19,020 nt of DNA from Firmicutes bacterium UBA6132. Lineage in GTDB: Bacteria; Bacillota_A; Clostridia; Tissierellales; Sedimentibacteraceae. The notes below the pieces were generated by a model. It had not been told where the DNA came from. It worked only from the letters and a program-made list of their open reading frames with translations, and did not search any database. A program made the position numbers and the translations under genes. Of the stretch, positions 1 through 7,077 are shown one piece after another. The stretch lies in NCBI GenBank assembly GCA_002435835.1, contig DIVM01000227.1, positions 1 to 19,020 on the forward strand, given 5' to 3'. Position 1 is the stretch's first letter, and each line of letters begins with the position of its first letter.

Positions 1-1424
1 TTATAACTATCCTTTCCAAAACAGCATATAAGCAAAATAAGATGAATGAAGTTTACACAAGCAGTATGACATCTGATTATATGTCAAATGAACATTGGTC
101 CTATACTTATGTAATTTCAATGTATGAATATTTAAACAACAATATGGATTATTCATTTACAGATATTTTTAAAGGTAGCAGTTTCGACCCAGAAAAACCA
201 ATTACCAGAGAAGAAGCATCCGCTTTAATTGCTGCATTTTGCAAAATTTCAATTTACAATAATCCAATTCCATTTGCAGATGTAGAAAAAGACGACCAAT
301 TTTACGAAGAAATAAAACTATTGTACAATTTAGGAATCATAACTGGCTACGATGATAATATGTTTCATGGAAGTCAAAATATAACAAGAGCAGAATCAGC
401 CGCATTAATAAAAAGAGTTTATAATGATATTAATACTAGCAATAACGAAAGCTATCTTACTAATTTAGAATTTATGCCTATTAAAGGCGAATATATGTAC
501 TCTTATTTCGGCAATTATGATTTTAAAACTACTAATCCTTCTCACAGGAAATATTTAAAGGCTAAAAGTACTTTAGAATATATTTCTTTTGGAGGCTATA
601 TTTATCCTGAAGATGCTCATTTATATGACCTTGATGCAGTTAAAACTTTAGAATCCCTACGAACTGGTGGGTATTACAATGTTGCAGGTACAAATTTTTA
701 TTTAATAAAATTTGGTGAATTCACTGATGCTGAAAAAACAAAATTTGCTAACGAAATACTTGCCAATATTATTTCAAGAAATGACTTAACAGATTCCGAA
801 ATCATGCAACTTATATCAATGGCAAGTTTATATGATGTTAAAGAAAATTTATTTTTAGATGCATTAGAAAAGTGGTATACATTAACATCTGACAACAATG
901 CAAAAGCAAATATATTGTTTTTCAGATATGTTTATTACGTAAAAGCTAACAATCAAGAAATGCTTAGAACCTTAGTATTTGATGATTTAAAAAAATCGAA
1001 CAATATTCCTTCTCTTATGAACATCAATTGGGGTTTAACTCCTGGTTCGCAATCTATTGATTTTGAAAATTACAGTTTTACTAATTATAGTTATTCATTG
1101 CATAAAGACATAAAATTAAGCAATTATTTAATTTATCATCCTCTAACATTTAACTATAATTCTAAAGTTGTAGAATTGTTTAATTTGCTTTTAATCGAAA
1201 AATCTGCAAAGCAGAATAATTCAAGTTTAGAAAATTATGAAACAATCTTTTACAAATATTCATTAAACAGATTATATGTACTAAACTTTATTGGCGAAAA
1301 AGAACGAGCTTTTGTTGAAGGACTCAATGATTACGACATAATAAAAGGGTTTAGTATTTATGAAACAACTAAACAAAGTATAGACAATATTTATACCGGT
1401 ACATTAAAAAAAGTTAAATACTAA
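1..1424 (+). CDS. SLH-domain surface protein, 5' end outside window
   Basis: The frame is open from base 3 to the stop at 1424, and the first ATG at 42 has no ribosome binding site, so the gene very probably begins left of the window. Two S-layer homology repeats are visible: one around residues 18-70 counted from the ATG at 42, with the TREEASALIAAF signature, and one around residues 75-130 with ADVEKDD, GIITGYDDNMF and ITRAESAALI. SLH repeats anchor proteins non-covalently to pyruvylated secondary cell-wall polymer. The next 330 residues are rich in Asn, Tyr and Lys and look mostly helical; I recognise no domain there, so the specific function is unknown. The residues just before the ATG (ITILSKTAYK) could be the end of a signal peptide, in which case little is missing. 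A hairpin terminator follows directly. The gene is alone on its strand here. Confidence 0.85.
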   Translation, partial: ITILSKTAYKQNKMNEVYTSSMTSDYMSNEHWSYTYVISMYEYLNNNMDYSFTDIFKGSSFDPEKPITREEASALIAAFCKISIYNNPIPFADVEKDDQFYEEIKLLYNLGIITGYDDNMFHGSQNITRAESAALIKRVYNDINTSNNESYLTNLEFMPIKGEYMYSYFGNYDFKTTNPSHRKYLKAKSTLEYISFGGYIYPEDAHLYDLDAVKTLESLRTGGYYNVAGTNFYLIKFGEFTDAEKTKFANEILANIISRNDLTDSEIMQLISMASLYDVKENLFLDALEKWYTLTSDNNAKANILFFRYVYYVKANNQEMLRTLVFDDLKKSNNIPSLMNINWGLTPGSQSIDFENYSFTNYSYSLHKDIKLSNYLIYHPLTFNYNSKVVELFNLLLIEKSAKQNNSSLENYETIFYKYSLNRLYVLNFIGEKERAFVEGLNDYDIIKGFSIYETTKQSIDNIYTGTLKKVKY

Positions 1425-1438
1425 AAACAAAAAAAGAT

Positions 1439-1472
1439 AAAGATGATTGGCTACCCCCAATCATCTTTTTTA
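1439..1472 (+). terminator. Intrinsic terminator after the SLH gene, probably bidirectional
   Basis: A perfect 12-bp stem (1439-1450 with 1457-1468) encloses a 6-base loop and runs into a T-rich tail. On the minus strand the stem is followed by a run of T as well, so it can also stop transcripts coming from the holin gene. Confidence 0.85.
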
Positions 1473-1501
1473 ATTTAGTAATTTTAGGGAGGTCGCTTTC
1501 G

Positions 1502-1566
1502 CTGCTTAGGGACGGACCCTTTTCTGCTTGGGGACGGACCTTCTGCTGCTAAACCCCCGTCCCCAA
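1502..1566. repeat. GC-rich GGGACGG direct and inverted repeat patch
   Basis: Two 17-base direct copies, 1502-1518 and 1524-1540, differ at one base (CTGCTTAGGGACGGACC against CTGCTTGGGGACGGACC) and lie 22 bases apart. The second copy also forms a perfect 10-bp inverted repeat with 1557-1566 (TTGGGGACGG / CCGTCCCCAA, 19-base loop). The patch is far richer in G+C than the surrounding DNA, codes for nothing evident, and lacks a T-tract, so it is not a simple terminator. It looks like a REP-like dispersed element between the SLH and holin genes. Confidence 0.6.
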
Positions 1567-1589
1567 ATCTCCCACAAATCTCCAAAACT

Positions 1590-1928
1590 TTATTTATCTA
1601 ACATTTTATTTGCTGATTTATCTAACTGTGTTTTTGCATATGCTTCTATTCCATCAAATGTGCTTTGCACAATTGCCTCAATAACTTTTTTTGTAAACAG
1701 AAATTTAAGATGATTTGGTACAAGGTTATATAGTATGTCAACAACCCACGCAAATTTTGTTCCCCCTGCTTTAGAAACATCTTTATACATTTCTTCAGCT
1801 TCAGTTATATATTTAATTGCACTACATTTTAATTTATTATTTTCTTTAAAATATGCAGATAAAAAACCTAATAAAATAGTTAATATTGGTATTAAAATTT
1901 GCATTATTGATCTTAAATCTATATCCAT
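1590..1928 (-). CDS. Phage holin, LLH family (orphan)
   Basis: This 112-residue protein has one N-terminal membrane segment (about residues 8-27, ILIPILTILLGFLSAYF), followed by a charged helical stretch (KENNKLKCSAIKYITEAEEMY) and a soluble C-terminal part with KVIEAIVQSTFDGIEAYAK. This layout is typical of LLH-type holins (Pfam Holin_LLH), small membrane proteins that time release of endolysin during phage lysis. No endolysin, tail or other phage gene is nearby, so it is an orphan: either a prophage remnant or a host gene reused for autolysis or export. It has its own promoter and is separated by a terminator from the gene upstream. The ribosome binding site is weak (GGATGTGAAGAA before the ATG). 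Family recognition is from memory of sequence style. Confidence 0.7.
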   Translation of the reverse strand: MDIDLRSIMQILIPILTILLGFLSAYFKENNKLKCSAIKYITEAEEMYKDVSKAGGTKFAWVVDILYNLVPNHLKFLFTKKVIEAIVQSTFDGIEAYAKTQLDKSANKMLDK

Positions 1929-2001
1929 TTCTTCACATCCAAACTTTTGAAATTTTGAGTACCAATTAATTCAAAATGATTGTACCCACTTATCTTATAA
2001 T

Positions 2002-2030
2002 ATTATATGAGCTTATAAATCACTTGTTAA
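2002..2030 (-). promoter_or_regulatory. Sigma-A-type promoter for the holin gene
   Basis: On the minus strand, TTAACA (2030-2025) is followed after 17 bases by a perfect TATAAT (2007-2002). This lies about 75 bases before the holin start and just after the terminator of the preceding minus-strand gene, so the holin is its own transcription unit. Confidence 0.65.
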
Positions 2031-2043
2031 TGCACTGAAAAGC

Positions 2044-2077
2044 AAAATTTAAGGGCATGCTTAGCGCACACCCTTAA
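2044..2077 (-). terminator. Intrinsic terminator after the cysteine-rich protein gene
   Basis: On the minus strand a stem TTAAGGG...CCCTTAA (2077-2071 with 2055-2049) is extended inward by TGTGC/GCATG with two G-U pairs, closing a 5-base loop. It is followed by ATTTT. A TTTA-rich run (about 2080-2098) lies between the stop codon and the hairpin. Confidence 0.75.
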
Positions 2078-2099
2078 TATTATTTATTTATTTATTTAA

Positions 2100-3086
2100 T
2101 TAATCTTCTTCAACAGATTGAGATCTTGATCTATTACATCCGCAGTTTCTGCGTCCGCCTTCTCCCGCAACTGAATTTTCATCAATTTGCCTTGGGAACA
2201 ATCTTGGGAATGTTGGGCAAAGATTTCCTTGGTCTGGTGCTAACTCAACAAATCCTGTGCTTAGAACACATAATTGAACAGGAACTACTATTTTCTTTTC
2301 GCAAGTGATGCAAAGTGAAATTATTAAGTTAACTGCTAAATCACCAGTTCTTGGGTCAATGCACAAATCTCTATGAATGCTGTTTGTTGCAAGTCTTACA
2401 TCACATGATAAGTTGCAGAATTCTGTAAATCTTGGTAAGAATGCAGTATCAAATACTGAAGGTACGCAAATTTCAAAGAAGTTTGTTAATATAAGTGGGT
2501 TGCATCTTGGTGCAATTTCAACTAATGCAGATAATGTAATAATATTTTCATTATCATTGTTGCAAGTCGTAACTACTAAATCAATTTCAACTTCTACAGC
2601 ACCTGATATCTCTATATTTTGAGTACCAAATACTGGTGTTCCACCATCTGAAAATTCATCGCAGAATGATGTATCAGCATAAACTAATCTTTGGCTAAAT
2701 GTTCCGTCAGGTCCTATAACTTTGTAGTCGCTACCGTCTTCTTTTTTAACAAATTGTCCGCCAGATAATGTTGTATCTGGGTCAAGTTTTAAATTGCATG
2801 GGTCAGAAATGTTATCTGGGTTAAAGAATTTTCTGCATCTTATATCAGCAATTCTTATTATGTTTGTGTTACATCCAATAGCTGGCTCAAAAATCTGACC
2901 TTGAGCTGTTTTTAATCCTTGCAAGTTAAATAATGCTGCATCATACATTTTTTGAACAAAAATTGGTTCTGTCACAACGTTTCTTAGCGTTCCGTCCCAA
3001 TCACATCCTGATTGAGCTGTACAACATCTATCAGTACCGCCAATACCTGCGACATTATTATTATTATTATTATTTGAGCATTTCAT
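2100..3086 (-). CDS. Cysteine-rich protein of unknown family, possibly surface or spore-coat
   Basis: The 328-residue product starts at an ATG preceded by a strong AGGAGG (TTAGGAGGCTAAGC-ATG). It has no signal peptide or membrane segment. It opens with MKCS and seven Asn, all encoded by AAT, then a region with CC and C-x6-C spacing. About 20 cysteines are spread along the whole length. The centre is beta-rich with alternating hydrophobic residues (e.g. VEVEIDLVVTTC, LAVNLIISLCITC), and the tail is basic and Ser/Arg-rich with CGC, ending in an acidic SVEED. This resembles the structural, coat-like hypothetical proteins common in clostridia, but I recognise no named family, and the coat role is inference. 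A possible SigK-like promoter lies upstream (3120-3146). It is monocistronic: terminator downstream, divergent gene upstream. Confidence 0.75.
   Translation of the reverse strand: MKCSNNNNNNNVAGIGGTDRCCTAQSGCDWDGTLRNVVTEPIFVQKMYDAALFNLQGLKTAQGQIFEPAIGCNTNIIRIADIRCRKFFNPDNISDPCNLKLDPDTTLSGGQFVKKEDGSDYKVIGPDGTFSQRLVYADTSFCDEFSDGGTPVFGTQNIEISGAVEVEIDLVVTTCNNDNENIITLSALVEIAPRCNPLILTNFFEICVPSVFDTAFLPRFTEFCNLSCDVRLATNSIHRDLCIDPRTGDLAVNLIISLCITCEKKIVVPVQLCVLSTGFVELAPDQGNLCPTFPRLFPRQIDENSVAGEGGRRNCGCNRSRSQSVEED
3054..3074 (-). repeat. Seven-unit AAT microsatellite coding for poly-Asn
   Basis: Seven uninterrupted AAT codons (ATT on the plus strand) lie at codons 5-11 of the cysteine-rich protein. The unit is a trinucleotide, so slippage would change tract length without breaking the frame. 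Confidence 0.9.
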
Positions 3087-3119
3087 GCTTAGCCTCCTAA
3101 TCTAAACTAGATTTTACTT

Positions 3120-3146
3120 TAATATATTCGAAATAGCATAAGTTGT
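3120..3146 (-). promoter_or_regulatory. Possible late-sporulation (SigK-like) promoter
   Basis: On the minus strand AATATATTA (3128-3120) matches the SigK -10 form CATANNNTA except for its first base. An AC dinucleotide (3146-3145) sits 16 bases upstream, near the usual AC-N17 spacing. The SigK consensus is short and easily met by chance in AT-rich DNA, so this is only a suggestion. Confidence 0.25.
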
Positions 3147-3225
3147 TACTGAATGAATAATTAAAAAATATTTAGATTTTAAATTTAAAATAGCTTACTC
3201 ATATATATGATAATAAATTTATTTG

Positions 3226-3254
3226 TTGAATTTTTTTAATCCTTAGTGTAAAGT
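3226..3254 (+). promoter_or_regulatory. Likely sigma-A promoter for the cyclophilin gene
   Basis: TTGAAT (3226-3231), a 17-base spacer and TAAAGT (3249-3254) lie about 40 bases before the start codon. The -10 matches consensus at four of six positions. Confidence 0.45.
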
Positions 3255-3294
3255 ATATTAAAGTAATATAAATTAATAAATTTTGGGAGGAAAT

Positions 3295-3810
3295 ATGAAT
3301 CCAGTAGTAACATTTGAATTAGAAAATGGCGATATAATAAAAGCTGAGTTATATCCAGAAATCGCGCCACAGTCAGTTAATAATTTTATTTCTTTAATTA
3401 ATAAAAACTTTTATGATGGTGTAATTTTTCACAGAGTAATTGAAGGATTTATGATTCAAGGCGGAGACCCACAAGGTACAGGAATGGGTGGCCCTGGATA
3501 TTCTATTAAAGGTGAATTTACAGGCAATGGTTTTAAAAATGATTTAAAACATGATGCAGGTGTTTTATCTATGGCAAGATCTATGAATCCTAATTCTGGT
3601 GGATCACAATTTTTCATAATGCATAAAAAATCTCCACATTTGGACGGTCAATATGCTGGATTTGGAAAAGTTACTGAAGGAATGGATGTTGTAAATAAAA
3701 TAGCAACTTCTAAAACTGGCAGAAATGACAGACCAGTTGAAGAAGTAAAAATGAAAAAAGTTACAGTTGACACTTTCGGAGTAACTTACGACGAACCAGA
3801 AAAAATATAA
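3295..3810 (+). CDS. Peptidyl-prolyl cis-trans isomerase, cyclophilin type
   Basis: Cyclophilins speed cis-trans isomerisation of Xaa-Pro bonds during protein folding; with no signal peptide this one should act in the cytoplasm. The 171-residue product is a single compact domain. It shows FHRVI with the catalytic Arg, FMIQGGDPQGTGMGGPGY, MARSMNPNSGGSQFFI and LDGQYAGFGKV. His (SPHLDG) replaces the Trp that binds cyclosporin in human cyclophilin A, as is usual in bacteria. The ATG at 3295 is chosen because GGGAGG (3285-3290) sits at the right distance before it; the in-frame TTG at 3283 overlaps that ribosome binding site and is rejected. It has its own promoter and terminator. PpiB-type would be the usual name, but the symbol is not certain. 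Confidence 0.95.
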   Translation: MNPVVTFELENGDIIKAELYPEIAPQSVNNFISLINKNFYDGVIFHRVIEGFMIQGGDPQGTGMGGPGYSIKGEFTGNGFKNDLKHDAGVLSMARSMNPNSGGSQFFIMHKKSPHLDGQYAGFGKVTEGMDVVNKIATSKTGRNDRPVEEVKMKKVTVDTFGVTYDEPEKI

Positions 3811-3816
3811 TATATT

Positions 3817-3854
3817 AGGGACATCTTTGAATTCAAAGTTTGTCCCTGTATTTT
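3817..3854 (+). terminator. Intrinsic terminator after the cyclophilin gene
   Basis: AGGGACA (3817-3823) pairs with TGTCCCT (3841-3847) around an inner palindrome CTTTGAATTCAAAG, giving a long, slightly bulged stem followed by GTATTTT. It lies between two convergent genes and may weakly serve the minus-strand gene too. Confidence 0.75.
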
Positions 3855-3861
3855 AAAATTA

Positions 3862-4497
3862 TTAAAAACCTAAGTTTGCTCCAACTAATATAACTTTAAT
3901 TCTATTTTTAGGTTTACAATATCTTGTTACAAGAATTTGGCTGCACATTGTATCATTTGATGTGCATTCATTGCATATTCCAGTTATAGAACAAGGTGTA
4001 TTAGCATTTATCCTGATTGCATTTGGCACGCATGCTTCAATTCTTATACGGTTCATGGCTGAGTCCCTGTCTTTTACAACCTTATTCATTCCAACTACCA
4101 CAATTACACTGTCCGGACCATAGCAAAATGCTGCTAATCTATTGCCTACTCCATCTATATTTACTAATTCTCCATCCATTGTAATGGCATTTGTGCTTGC
4201 AAGAAAAACATCGGATGTTAATGCTTTTTTCATCAAAGCTTTTCTTTCCTCGGGAGTTGTCGCCTTGTCCCTGTCTATAACTTGAATATTATTTTCATTC
4301 AGTGTCTTTTTTAAACCTAACTCATCTATTGTAACAGTCCCACCCCAAGATACTACATCATTTTCCTTAATTAAAGACATTACTTTTTCTACTGCTTCTT
4401 CCTTTGAATCGAAATAATACCCTTCCATATTTCTTTTCTGAAGATTCTTTATTATAGTTGCGCTTTTTACTTTATAAGATTCTTTTATAAAATCCAT
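3862..4497 (-). CDS. LUD-domain (lactate utilization type) protein
   Basis: The 211-residue product matches stand-alone LUD-domain proteins (Pfam LUD_dom, related to LutC). Signs are the N-terminal helix with KNLQKRNMEGYY, VVSWGGTVTIDELGL, LASTNAITMDGELVNIDG, VVGMNKVV and the closing VILVGANLGF. A cysteine-rich segment (GICNECTSNDTMC) near the C-terminus is typical of the clostridial branch. LutC acts with LutA and LutB in lactate oxidation, but neither partner is here, so the substrate and pathway are unknown. The ATG at 4497 is chosen because GGGAGG (4508-4503) precedes it by five bases; an in-frame ATG at 4545 has no such site and lies on the promoter side. It is divergent from pepT, and its own -35/-10 pair is recognisable. 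Confidence 0.85.
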   Translation of the reverse strand: MDFIKESYKVKSATIIKNLQKRNMEGYYFDSKEEAVEKVMSLIKENDVVSWGGTVTIDELGLKKTLNENNIQVIDRDKATTPEERKALMKKALTSDVFLASTNAITMDGELVNIDGVGNRLAAFCYGPDSVIVVVGMNKVVKDRDSAMNRIRIEACVPNAIRINANTPCSITGICNECTSNDTMCSQILVTRYCKPKNRIKVILVGANLGF

Positions 4498-4528
4498 TTC
4501 AGCCTCCCTGACAAATATTATTTTATTA

Positions 4529-4557
4529 ATTATATAATATTTCATAATGCTTTACAA
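4529..4557 (-). promoter_or_regulatory. Sigma-A-type promoter for the LUD gene
   Basis: On the minus strand TTGTAA (4557-4552), a 17-base spacer and a perfect TATAAT (4534-4529) lie about 32 bases before the chosen start at 4497. This also supports that start, since an ATG at 4545 would lie inside the promoter. Confidence 0.65.
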
Positions 4558-4580
4558 ATTGTTTTTAAAATTCAACTTGC

Positions 4581-4608
4581 TTGACGTTAAATTTAGCTGT
4601 GTTATAAT
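4581..4608 (+). promoter_or_regulatory. pepT: Sigma-A-type promoter for pepT
   Basis: TTGACG (4581-4586), a 16-base spacer and perfect TATAAT (4603-4608) lie 39 bases before the pepT ATG. It is back to back with the LUD promoter, only 23 bases separating the two -35 boxes. Confidence 0.7.
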
Positions 4609-4647
4609 AAATATGAAATTACATTTTTATGAAAGGTTGGTTTAAAA

Positions 4648-5871
4648 ATGGTAAAGGTTCATGAAAGATTTTTAAATTATGTTTCAATAGACACTCAATC
4701 AGTTGACGATGCTGAATGTTTTCCAAGTAGTGAAAAGCAAAAGCATTTAGCATTACTTTTAGTGGATGAAATGCAATCAATTGGTGTTCAAGACGCTAAA
4801 ATGGATGAATACGGTTATGTTTATGGAACCATTCCTTCTAATACTGACAAATCAGATGTTCCTGTTATAGGCTTTATTGCTCATATGGATACTGCTCCTG
4901 ATATGCCTGGAAATAATGTTCAAGCTAAAATAATAACAAATTATAACGGCCAAGATATTATTTTAAATGAAGAAAAAAACATTGTTATGAAAACTTCTAT
5001 GTTTGATCATTTATTAAATTATGTTGGTCAAGATTTAATAGTTACGGATGGCACTACACTACTTGGTGCTGATAACAAAGCTGGGATTGCTGAAATAATG
5101 GCACTAGCAGAATTTTTAATAAATAATCCCGAAATTAAACACGGCGTAATTAAAATAGGTTTTACTCCTGATGAAGAAGTTGGAAGAGGTGCTGATTTTT
5201 TTAATGTAAAAAATTTTGGTGCTGATTTTGCTTATACAGTTGACGGAGGAATGCTTGGAGAAATAGAATTTGAAAACTTCAATGCTGCAAGCGCTAAAGT
5301 TGAAATTAATGGAACTAACATTCATCCAGGTTCAGCTAAAAATAAAATGAAAAATTCAATTTTAATTGCTATGGAATTTCAACAAATGCTACCTGTTTTT
5401 GAAAACCCTGCTAATACAGAAAATTATGAAGGCTTCAGCCATTTAAACGATATAGAAGGAAATGTTGAACTAACTAAATTAAATTACATAATTCGTGACC
5501 ATGATATGGAAAAGTTTAATGCTAAAAAGCATAGATTTATAAAAATAGCAAATTATTTAAATGATAAATATGGTGAAGAAACTGTTGTTTTAAATTTAAA
5601 AGATTCTTATTTCAATATGAAAGAAAAAATTCTCCCTCATTTACACATAATTGAATCTGCTAAAAAAGCTATGGAAAACTTGGAAGTTACTCCTATATTA
5701 GTTCCAATTAGAGGCGGCACAGATGGAGCAAGACTTTCTTACATGGGACTTCCTTGTCCAAACTTATGCACAGGCGGACATAATTTTCATGGAAAATATG
5801 AATATATTTCAATTCAATCAATGGAAAAAGTAGTACAAATATTATTAGAAATAATTAAGTTATACGCTTAA
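4648..5871 (+). CDS. pepT: Peptidase T (tripeptide aminopeptidase)
   Basis: PepT is a cytosolic two-zinc M20 peptidase that removes the N-terminal residue from tripeptides, a late step in the use of peptides as carbon and nitrogen source. The 407-residue length is normal. All M20 landmarks are visible: the AHMDTAPD motif (His79, Asp81), GADNKAG with the bridging Asp142, DEEVG (Glu176/Glu177), VDGG (Asp199) and the last metal ligand in GGHNFHG (His378). A lid/dimerisation domain lies between, around residues 205-320, with [11 protein letters not shown]. The start ATG is preceded by GAAAGG at a rather long spacing of about 11 bases. The gene is transcribed alone between its own promoter and a strong terminator. 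Confidence 0.97.
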   Translation: MVKVHERFLNYVSIDTQSVDDAECFPSSEKQKHLALLLVDEMQSIGVQDAKMDEYGYVYGTIPSNTDKSDVPVIGFIAHMDTAPDMPGNNVQAKIITNYNGQDIILNEEKNIVMKTSMFDHLLNYVGQDLIVTDGTTLLGADNKAGIAEIMALAEFLINNPEIKHGVIKIGFTPDEEVGRGADFFNVKNFGADFAYTVDGGMLGEIEFENFNAASAKVEINGTNIHPGSAKNKMKNSILIAMEFQQMLPVFENPANTENYEGFSHLNDIEGNVELTKLNYIIRDHDMEKFNAKKHRFIKIANYLNDKYGEETVVLNLKDSYFNMKEKILPHLHIIESAKKAMENLEVTPILVPIRGGTDGARLSYMGLPCPNLCTGGHNFHGKYEYISIQSMEKVVQILLEIIKLYA

Positions 5872-5894
5872 TCTTTTCTACATATTAAAATGCA

Positions 5895-5936
5895 AAAAGG
5901 ATCCATCTCTTCTTAGTTTAAGAGATGGATCCTTTT
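5895..5936. terminator. Strong bidirectional terminator between pepT and the AI-2E gene
   Basis: A perfect 17-bp stem (5895-5911 with 5920-5936) encloses an 8-base loop. A-tracts and T-tracts flank it so that both strands end in U-runs. It closes pepT on the plus strand and the long dnaE-pfkA-pyk run on the minus strand. Confidence 0.92.
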
Positions 5937-5950
5937 ATTGTCCATAATCT

Positions 5951-7036
5951 TTATGGTTTTATTGAACCGTCCACATCTTCCATATTTTCTTCTAAAATTG
6001 TTTTAATAAGAACTACTACAGGAACTCCAAATAGCATTCCTATTACTCCAAATAAATTCCCGCCCAATGTTACAGCTGTTATTATCCAAAATGGACTTAC
6101 TCCTACATTTTTTCCAACTATTCTTGGATCCATGAAATTTGCATCTATTTGCTGAACAACCAATATTATAATAAGGGCTGCTAATGCTTTTGGTGGATTA
6201 ATAAATAAGGATACTAAAATTACAGGTACAGAACCTATTATTGGTCCAAAGTATGGTATTATATTGAATAATCCTATTACTGTACCCATCAATGCAGCAT
6301 ATGGTACTTTAAATATAGTAAACAATATGGCGCATATTAAACCAACTATGGATGAATCAATTATTTTTCCAGTCAAGAAACTTTTAAATATTGTATTTGC
6401 CTTTTTAAATATGTATATGGTTCTTTTGGCTCTTGATTCACATAAATAAGCATATAAAAATGATTTACACCAATTTATCAGCTTATCTTTTTCTGCTAAC
6501 ATATAAATATTTATTATAAAACTTGTTATTAAAGTTATCATTTTTGAACCTAAATTTGTCATTGCATTCATTAAAGACAATGCTGTGTTTCTCAAAATAT
6601 CATTGAATTGTGCTTTAAGTGATTCGCTTGCTGCTAATACAGAATCCGTAGCATAATTAATATATTCATTGTTAATTTTATTTTTTAGGCCTGATAAAAT
6701 TACAGTTATGTCAATATTACCATCCAAGAAAAAAGATGATATGGCGTTAATATTTTCAACTAATTTAGGAACTATTATATAAAATAATGTTACCACTATT
6801 CCTAATAACAATAAACAAGCTAAGAAAATCCCTTGATTTCTTCTTATTTTTAGTTTTCTCTCGAAAAATCTTACAACAGAATCTAATAAAAAAGCAAGAA
6901 TGAACGCATAAATTAATGGTTTTAAAGCGCTTAAAAGCCATATTGCTGTGCTTGTTTTGAAAATCATGAAAAGTATTATGAATACTGATATTAGTATTGG
7001 TGTTGTTTGTCGTAATATTGTTTTGATATTCTCCAA
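5951..7036 (-). CDS. AI-2E family membrane transporter
   Basis: The protein of about 361 residues belongs to the AI-2E/UPF0118 family (TqsA, YdiK, YtvI types). It has an N-terminal pair of membrane segments, a basic loop (FFERKLKIRRNQG), a third segment, a soluble-looking region, then several C-terminal segments. These include the family signature GLFNIIPYFGPIIGSVPV and the motif QQIDANFMDPRIVGKNVGVSP. Members export varied small solutes or exchange sodium and protons; the substrate here cannot be told. The start is problematic: the only upstream candidate is a TTG at 7036 touching the AAAGGAG ribosome binding site with no spacer, and the first ATG (codon 24) would cut the first membrane segment. 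It follows pyk by 41 bases and is the last gene of the run. Confidence 0.85.
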   Translation of the reverse strand: MENIKTILRQTTPILISVFIILFMIFKTSTAIWLLSALKPLIYAFILAFLLDSVVRFFERKLKIRRNQGIFLACLLLLGIVVTLFYIIVPKLVENINAISSFFLDGNIDITVILSGLKNKINNEYINYATDSVLAASESLKAQFNDILRNTALSLMNAMTNLGSKMITLITSFIINIYMLAEKDKLINWCKSFLYAYLCESRAKRTIYIFKKANTIFKSFLTGKIIDSSIVGLICAILFTIFKVPYAALMGTVIGLFNIIPYFGPIIGSVPVILVSLFINPPKALAALIIILVVQQIDANFMDPRIVGKNVGVSPFWIITAVTLGGNLFGVIGMLFGVPVVVLIKTILEENMEDVDGSIKP

Positions 7037-7077
7037 CTCCTTTAAGGTATTTGTCCCCCTAAATTTTGTTTTTGAAT

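Noticed and set aside
1735..1950. 71-codon plus-strand frame opposite the holin
   Set aside because: The minus-strand holin reading has domain support, a promoter and a recognisable membrane segment; this one has none.
3283..3294. TTG start four codons upstream for the cyclophilin
   Set aside because: Those codons are the ribosome binding site itself.
3087..3294. Riboswitch or small RNA in the divergent gap
   Set aside because: Only AT-rich DNA with promoter-like motifs was found; no stable conserved fold could be recognised.
4498..4545. Longer start for the LUD protein
   Set aside because: No ribosome binding site; the extension overlaps the -10 box of the gene's own promoter.
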